A stretch of DNA of 64,000 bases from NCBI RefSeq assembly GCF_037893015.1, contig NC_133662.1, forward strand, positions 202,964,685 through 203,028,684, read 5' to 3'. The notes below the pieces were generated by a model. The model ran no database searches. It was not told where the DNA came from and worked only from the letters and a program-made list of their open reading frames with translations. This stretch comes from Macrotis lagotis (lineage: Eukaryota > Chordata > Mammalia > Peramelemorphia > Peramelidae). A program made the position numbers and the translations under genes. The stretch's first letter is position 1, and each line of letters opens with the position of its first letter. Below are positions 59,780 to 64,000 of this stretch, piece after piece.

Positions 59780-61983
59780 ATTTCATCTATTTAATTTTTT
59801 TTAAAATCCATCCTTATGCATATGTATATTTTTAAGTTACAAAATTTCGTTCCAACCTCCCTTCCAATGCCCCTCCCCTAAGCAGTGAACAGTCAGGTTA
59901 AAAACAGACCTACATATTTTTTGATAAACATTTTTATGGATTAGTCATTTTCAGCATGAGAGATTAAAGGAAAGAAATACATAAGAGATAACTTTTATAA
60001 AGTATTCATCAGATTCTAAAAGGTTGTTTTTGTCTCGTTTTATTTTGTTTTGTTTGGGGATAATGTTGCCCATAGCCAGTCTAATGCTGTTGTCCTACCT
60101 CTATGAACTGCTGGGAGCATCTACAACCATCAGGGTTGATCATCTCACAATGCTGTTGTTAATGTGTACATTGTTCTCTTGGTTCTACTCCCTTTGCTCA
60201 GCATCAGAATCTGTAACTCATTCCATGCTTCTCTAGAGTCAAACCATTCATGGTTTCTTATAAAAGAATAATATTCCATAGTAATAATGTGTCATAATTG
60301 TTTAGCCATTCCCCAACTGATGGACATCCCTTCAATTTCCAGTTCTTTGTCACTACAAAAAGAATTGCTGTGAATATTCTGGAACATGTGCGGCTTTTCC
60401 CATTTTTTTATGATTTCTTCTGGATATAGATCTAGAATTGGAATTGCTGGGTCAAAGGGAATGAACATTTTTATTGCTCTTTGGACATAGTTCAATATTA
60501 CTCTCCAGAATGGTTGGATCCATTTGCAGCTCCACCAGAAATGTGTCAGTGTCCCAATCCTCCCATAACCTCTCCAGCATTGATTATTTTTCCTTTTTTT
60601 AAAACTTAGCCAATCTGATAGGTATGAGGTGATACCACATAGTTGTTTTAATTTGCATTTTTCTAATCAATAATGATTTGGCCTTTTTTATCTGATTATA
60701 TATAGCTTTAATTTCTCCATTTGAAAATTATCTATTCATATCCTTTGACCATTTATCAGTTGGGGAATGACTTGTAAACTTATAAATTTAATGTAATTCT
60801 CTATATTTTAGAAGGTTGTTTCCCAGCTTTCTTCTTTCCTTCTAATTTTGACAGCATTGATTTTAATTTAATATAGTCAAAATCATTAATTATGCAATTC
60901 ATAACATACTCTAATTCTTGTCTGGTGATACATTTATCCCCTTTCCATAGATCTGATAGATAGAGTTCCTTGTTCTATTAATTTACCTGTGGTGTCACCT
61001 TTATGTCTAAAGCCTGTATCCATTTAGACCTTATTTTGGTATAAGATATGAGATGTTGTCTTTGCCTAGGTTTCGTCATATTATTTTCCAGTTTTCCCAA
61101 CAATTTTTGTTAAATAGTGAATTCTTATCCCAGAAGCTGATGTCTTTGGGTTTGTCAAAAAATAGATTGCTGTAGTCATTTACTGTAGTTTCTTTTGAAC
61201 CTATCCTAATCCACTGATCGATTATTCTTTTTCTCAATCAGTACCAGTCTTTTTTGATGACTGCTGCTTTTATAGTACAGTTTTAGATATGGTAGAACTA
61301 GGACATCTTTTTTTTTACACTTTTTTCATTATTTCCTTTGCTGTTCTTCACCTTTTGTTGCTCTAGATGAATTGTGTTACTATTTTTCCTAGTTGTGTAA
61401 AATAGTTACTTTTTAGTCTGATTGGTATTGCACTGAAGAAGTAATTTAATTTGAGTAGAATTGTCATGTTTTTAGTAGGTTGAACTAACCATGAGCAATT
61501 GATGTTTTTCCAGTTATTTGGTTCTGACTTTATTTGAGTGAGAAGTGCTTTCTACTTGTGTTCATATATTTTCTGATTTTGTCTTAGGAGGTAGATTCCC
61601 AAGTAAATAATGTTTCCTATAGTTACTTTAAATTGAATTTGTTTCTATCTCTTGCTCTTGGGCTTTGTTGTTCATATATAGAATTGCTGATGATTCACAA
61701 GGGTTTATTTTATATCCTGCTATTTTGTTTCAAGAATGCTCTTAGATGATTTTCTCAGGTTCTCTAAGTATGCCATCATATCATCTGCAAAGAGTGAAAG
61801 CTTTGCTTCCTCATTGTCAAATCTAATTCCTTCAAATTCTTTTTCTTTTCTAATTGCTACAGCTAGCATTTCTAATACTATATTGGATAGTAATGATGAT
61901 ATTGGGCACTTGTTTCGCCCCTGCTTTTATTGGAAATGTTCCAAGTACATTCCCATTTCATATAATATTTATTGATTGTTTTA

Positions 61984-61997
61984 GATAGATAGATAGT
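61984..61997. repeat. Short (GATA)n run in L1-L
   Basis: Three to four GATA units. Confidence 0.6.
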
Positions 61998-63151
61998 ACT
62001 TATTACTTTAAGGAAATCTCCATTTATTACTAAACTTTCTAGTGTTTTTAATAGGAATGGATGATGTAATTCTTTCAAGGGCTTTTTTGGCATCTATTGA
62101 GATAATTATATGATTTCTGTTGGTTTTGCTATTAATATGTTCCATTATGTTGAGTGTTTTCCTAATATTGAACTATCCCAGCCTACCTGGTATATATCTT
62201 ATGTGATCATGGTGTATTATCCTCATAATAATTTGCTGTCATCTCATTGCTAAAATTTCATTTAAGATTTTTACACCAATATTCATTATAGAGATTAGTC
62301 TATGGTTTTCCTTGGCTATTTTGGTTCTTCCTGATTTAGGTATGAACACCATGTTGGTGTCATAAAAGGAATTTGGCAGAACTCCTTGTCCTAGTTTTAA
62401 AAATAGTTTATGTATAATTAGAATTAATTTTTCTTTAAATGCTTGGTAGAGATCACTTGTAAATCTATCTAGACTTGAAGACTTCTTAAGTAGTTTATTC
62501 ATGGTTTCTTCAATTTCTTCTTCTGAAATGGGGTTAAGTTTTTATTTCCTCTTCTATTTATCTGGGCAGTTTGTGTTTTTGTAACTATTCATCCATTTCA
62601 CTCAGGTTGTCAAATTTATTGGCATACAGTTTGGCAAAGTAGCTCTGAATTGGCTCTTTAATTTTCTCCTCACTGGTGGTTAGTTCACCCATTTCATTTT
62701 TGATACTGGTAATTTGATTGCCTTCTTTCTTTTTTAATGAGATTAATCTAAAGATTTGTCTATTTATTGATTTTTTACATAAAATCAAATCTTAGTTTTA
62801 TTTATTAGATATATAGTTTTCTTGATTTCAATTTTTTTATTTTCCCCCTTGATTTTCAGATTTTTAGTTTGGTATTGGGAATCTTTAATTTGTTGGGTTT
62901 TTTTTCCTAGCTGTTTTACTTTTGTGTCCAATTCATTGATCTCCTCTTTCTCTATTTTATTCATATAAGCATTTAGAGATACAAAGTTTCCCCTCAAAAC
63001 TTCCTTGGCTGCCTCCCTTAAATTTTAGTGTGATGTTTCATTAGTTTCATTTTCTTGGATATAATTATTATTTCTATTATTTGCTGTTTGATCTATCCAT
63101 TATTTACAATTAAGTTATGTGGTTTCCAATTAGCCTTTGGTTTACCTTTCT

Positions 63152-64000
63152 AGGGTACAAAATTTAGAGATGAAGGGAGAAAAAATTAGGAGAACAAGTA
63201 AGAGTTTGTCTGTCAAGATATATGGAGAGGGGTGGAATTTATGACTGAAGAGATAGAGAACAGTATAAAAATGCAAAATGGATTATTTTGATTTCTTCAA
63301 ATTAAAAAGGTTTGCATAAACCCCTGATAATAAAGATTAAAAGGAATGCCAAAACCTTGTTAACAATTTTTAGATAGTGTTTCTGATAAAGGATTAATTT
63401 CTGAAGTATATAGAGAATGGAGTCAAATTTATAAGAAAATGAATCATTTCACATTGGAAAAATGATCAAAGGTTATGAAAAGAATTTTTTCAGATGAAGT
63501 TGACTGTATATAGTCATAAAAATGTTCCAAGTCTTCATTGTTTAGAGATATGAAAATTAAAACTCTGTGATACTATCTCATACTTATCAGATCAACTAAA
63601 ATGACAAAAAAAGAAAAATGAAAGATATTGGAGGAGATGGAGGAAAACTGAGCCATTAATGCATTGTTGATGTAGTTGTCAACTGATCCAACCATTCTGG
63701 AGAGCAATTTGGAACTATTCCAATATCCTTTGCACTATAACTACTAAGTCGGTATCCCAAAGATATTATAAAAAAAGCAAAAATAACCTGATGTACAAAA
63801 ATATTAAAGCAGGTCTTTTCATAGTGGCACAAAATTGGAAATTGATGCCCATCAGTTGGGGAATAGTTGAGTAAGTTGTGGTATATGAATATGATGGAGT
63901 ACTATTGCTCTGTAAGAAATCATGAGTTGGCAGCCTTCAGAAAAGCCTGGAAAGACTCAAAAGATGTTGAATTAAATGAGCAAAAGTGGGAGAAGATTGT
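63152..64000 (+). mobile_element. L1-K, ORF2 C-terminus, runs off the window
   Basis: Resumes at ACAAAATTTAGAGATGAAGG, passes ATTTATGACTGAAGAGATAGAG, the CACTATAACTACTAAGTC site (where sisters have the FDPAI text) and reaches the late ORF2 text AAAGCCTGGAAAGACTCAAAAGATG at the right edge. The end lies outside the window. Confidence 0.8.

Larger units (their letters stand above)
59600..63151 (-). mobile_element. L1-L, antisense, 5'-truncated, inserted in L1-K
   Basis: From the left: 3' UTR (with CCTAAGCAGTGAACAGTCAGG as in L1-D), ORF2 C-terminus (60292-60495, MFIPFDPAIPILDLYPEEI), RT (62239-62502, with [20 protein letters not shown] and the MVFIPKSGR text) and part of the endonuclease to linker region, ending near 63150. 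Host L1-K text TACAGAATTTG (59590) and TACAAAATTTAGAG (63157) is the likely target-site duplication. Frames carry many stops. Confidence 0.85.

Noticed and set aside
28353-64000. Numerous 60-90 codon frames on both strands with reverse-transcriptase or endonuclease-like text
   Set aside because: All are pieces of the decayed L1 ORF1 and ORF2 listed as mobile elements, not separate genes.

Overview
The window looks like marsupial nuclear DNA. It is AT-rich, gene-poor and packed with short tRNA-derived SINEs of marsupial type, longer MAR1-type CORE-SINEs ending in an ACAACAAC tail, old MIR copies, and many L1 LINEs in both orientations. There is no bacterial-style gene organisation, and almost every long reading frame lies in repeat-derived or low-complexity DNA.

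Left part (1-13450): this holds the only host gene I can support. On the minus strand at 12785-12853 is a 23-codon first coding exon with a signal peptide and a clean splice donor. It matches, from memory, the alternative short N-terminus of OLFM3 (noelin-3, olfactomedin 3), a secreted neural glycoprotein. The 5' UTR and promoter side lies at about 12854-13450 and carries a (CTG)10 tract (sense strand), two overlapping small upstream reading frames, a (GA)24 tract and a CRE-like site. The gene runs leftward, so 1-12784 is its first intron. The intron carries one SINE, one MAR1, several MIRs, long TA and GT microsatellites and a local direct duplication of about 218 bp (6158-6376 and 7579-7797). 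No further OLFM3 exon was found.

Middle (13450-26115): 5' flank of OLFM3 with scattered SINEs and MIRs. An intronless, disabled copy of GM2A (GM2 ganglioside activator) lies at 20036-20570 on the minus strand. Immediately upstream of it, in the same orientation, is an L1-like 5' fragment. A 74-nt tail-less SINE head with target-site duplications lies at 22674-22747, and three SINEs sit in a row at 25.4-26.1 kb.

Right part (26115-64000): an L1 graveyard. The backbone is an old plus-strand L1 whose 5' part is inverted (the twin-priming pattern). It was later split by a near full-length antisense L1 (28353-35117), by a composite of two opposed L1 3' ends (about 36546-39655), and by a near full-length sense L1 (41927-48597). 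After a short unique stretch with MIRs (49050-50745) come a second, internally deleted sense L1 (50745-56755) with another L1 inserted in it, two more L1 3' ends in tandem, and a third sense L1 that is interrupted by an antisense L1 (59600-63151) and runs off the window. None of the L1 proteins is intact.

I found no undescribed biological system. The observations most worth checking are the OLFM3 leader (repeat plus upstream frames), the possible L1::GM2A chimeric retrocopy, the tail-less SINE insertion and the inverted, nested L1 architecture. All identifications were made by reading the sequence and from memory of family sequences. No database search was run.
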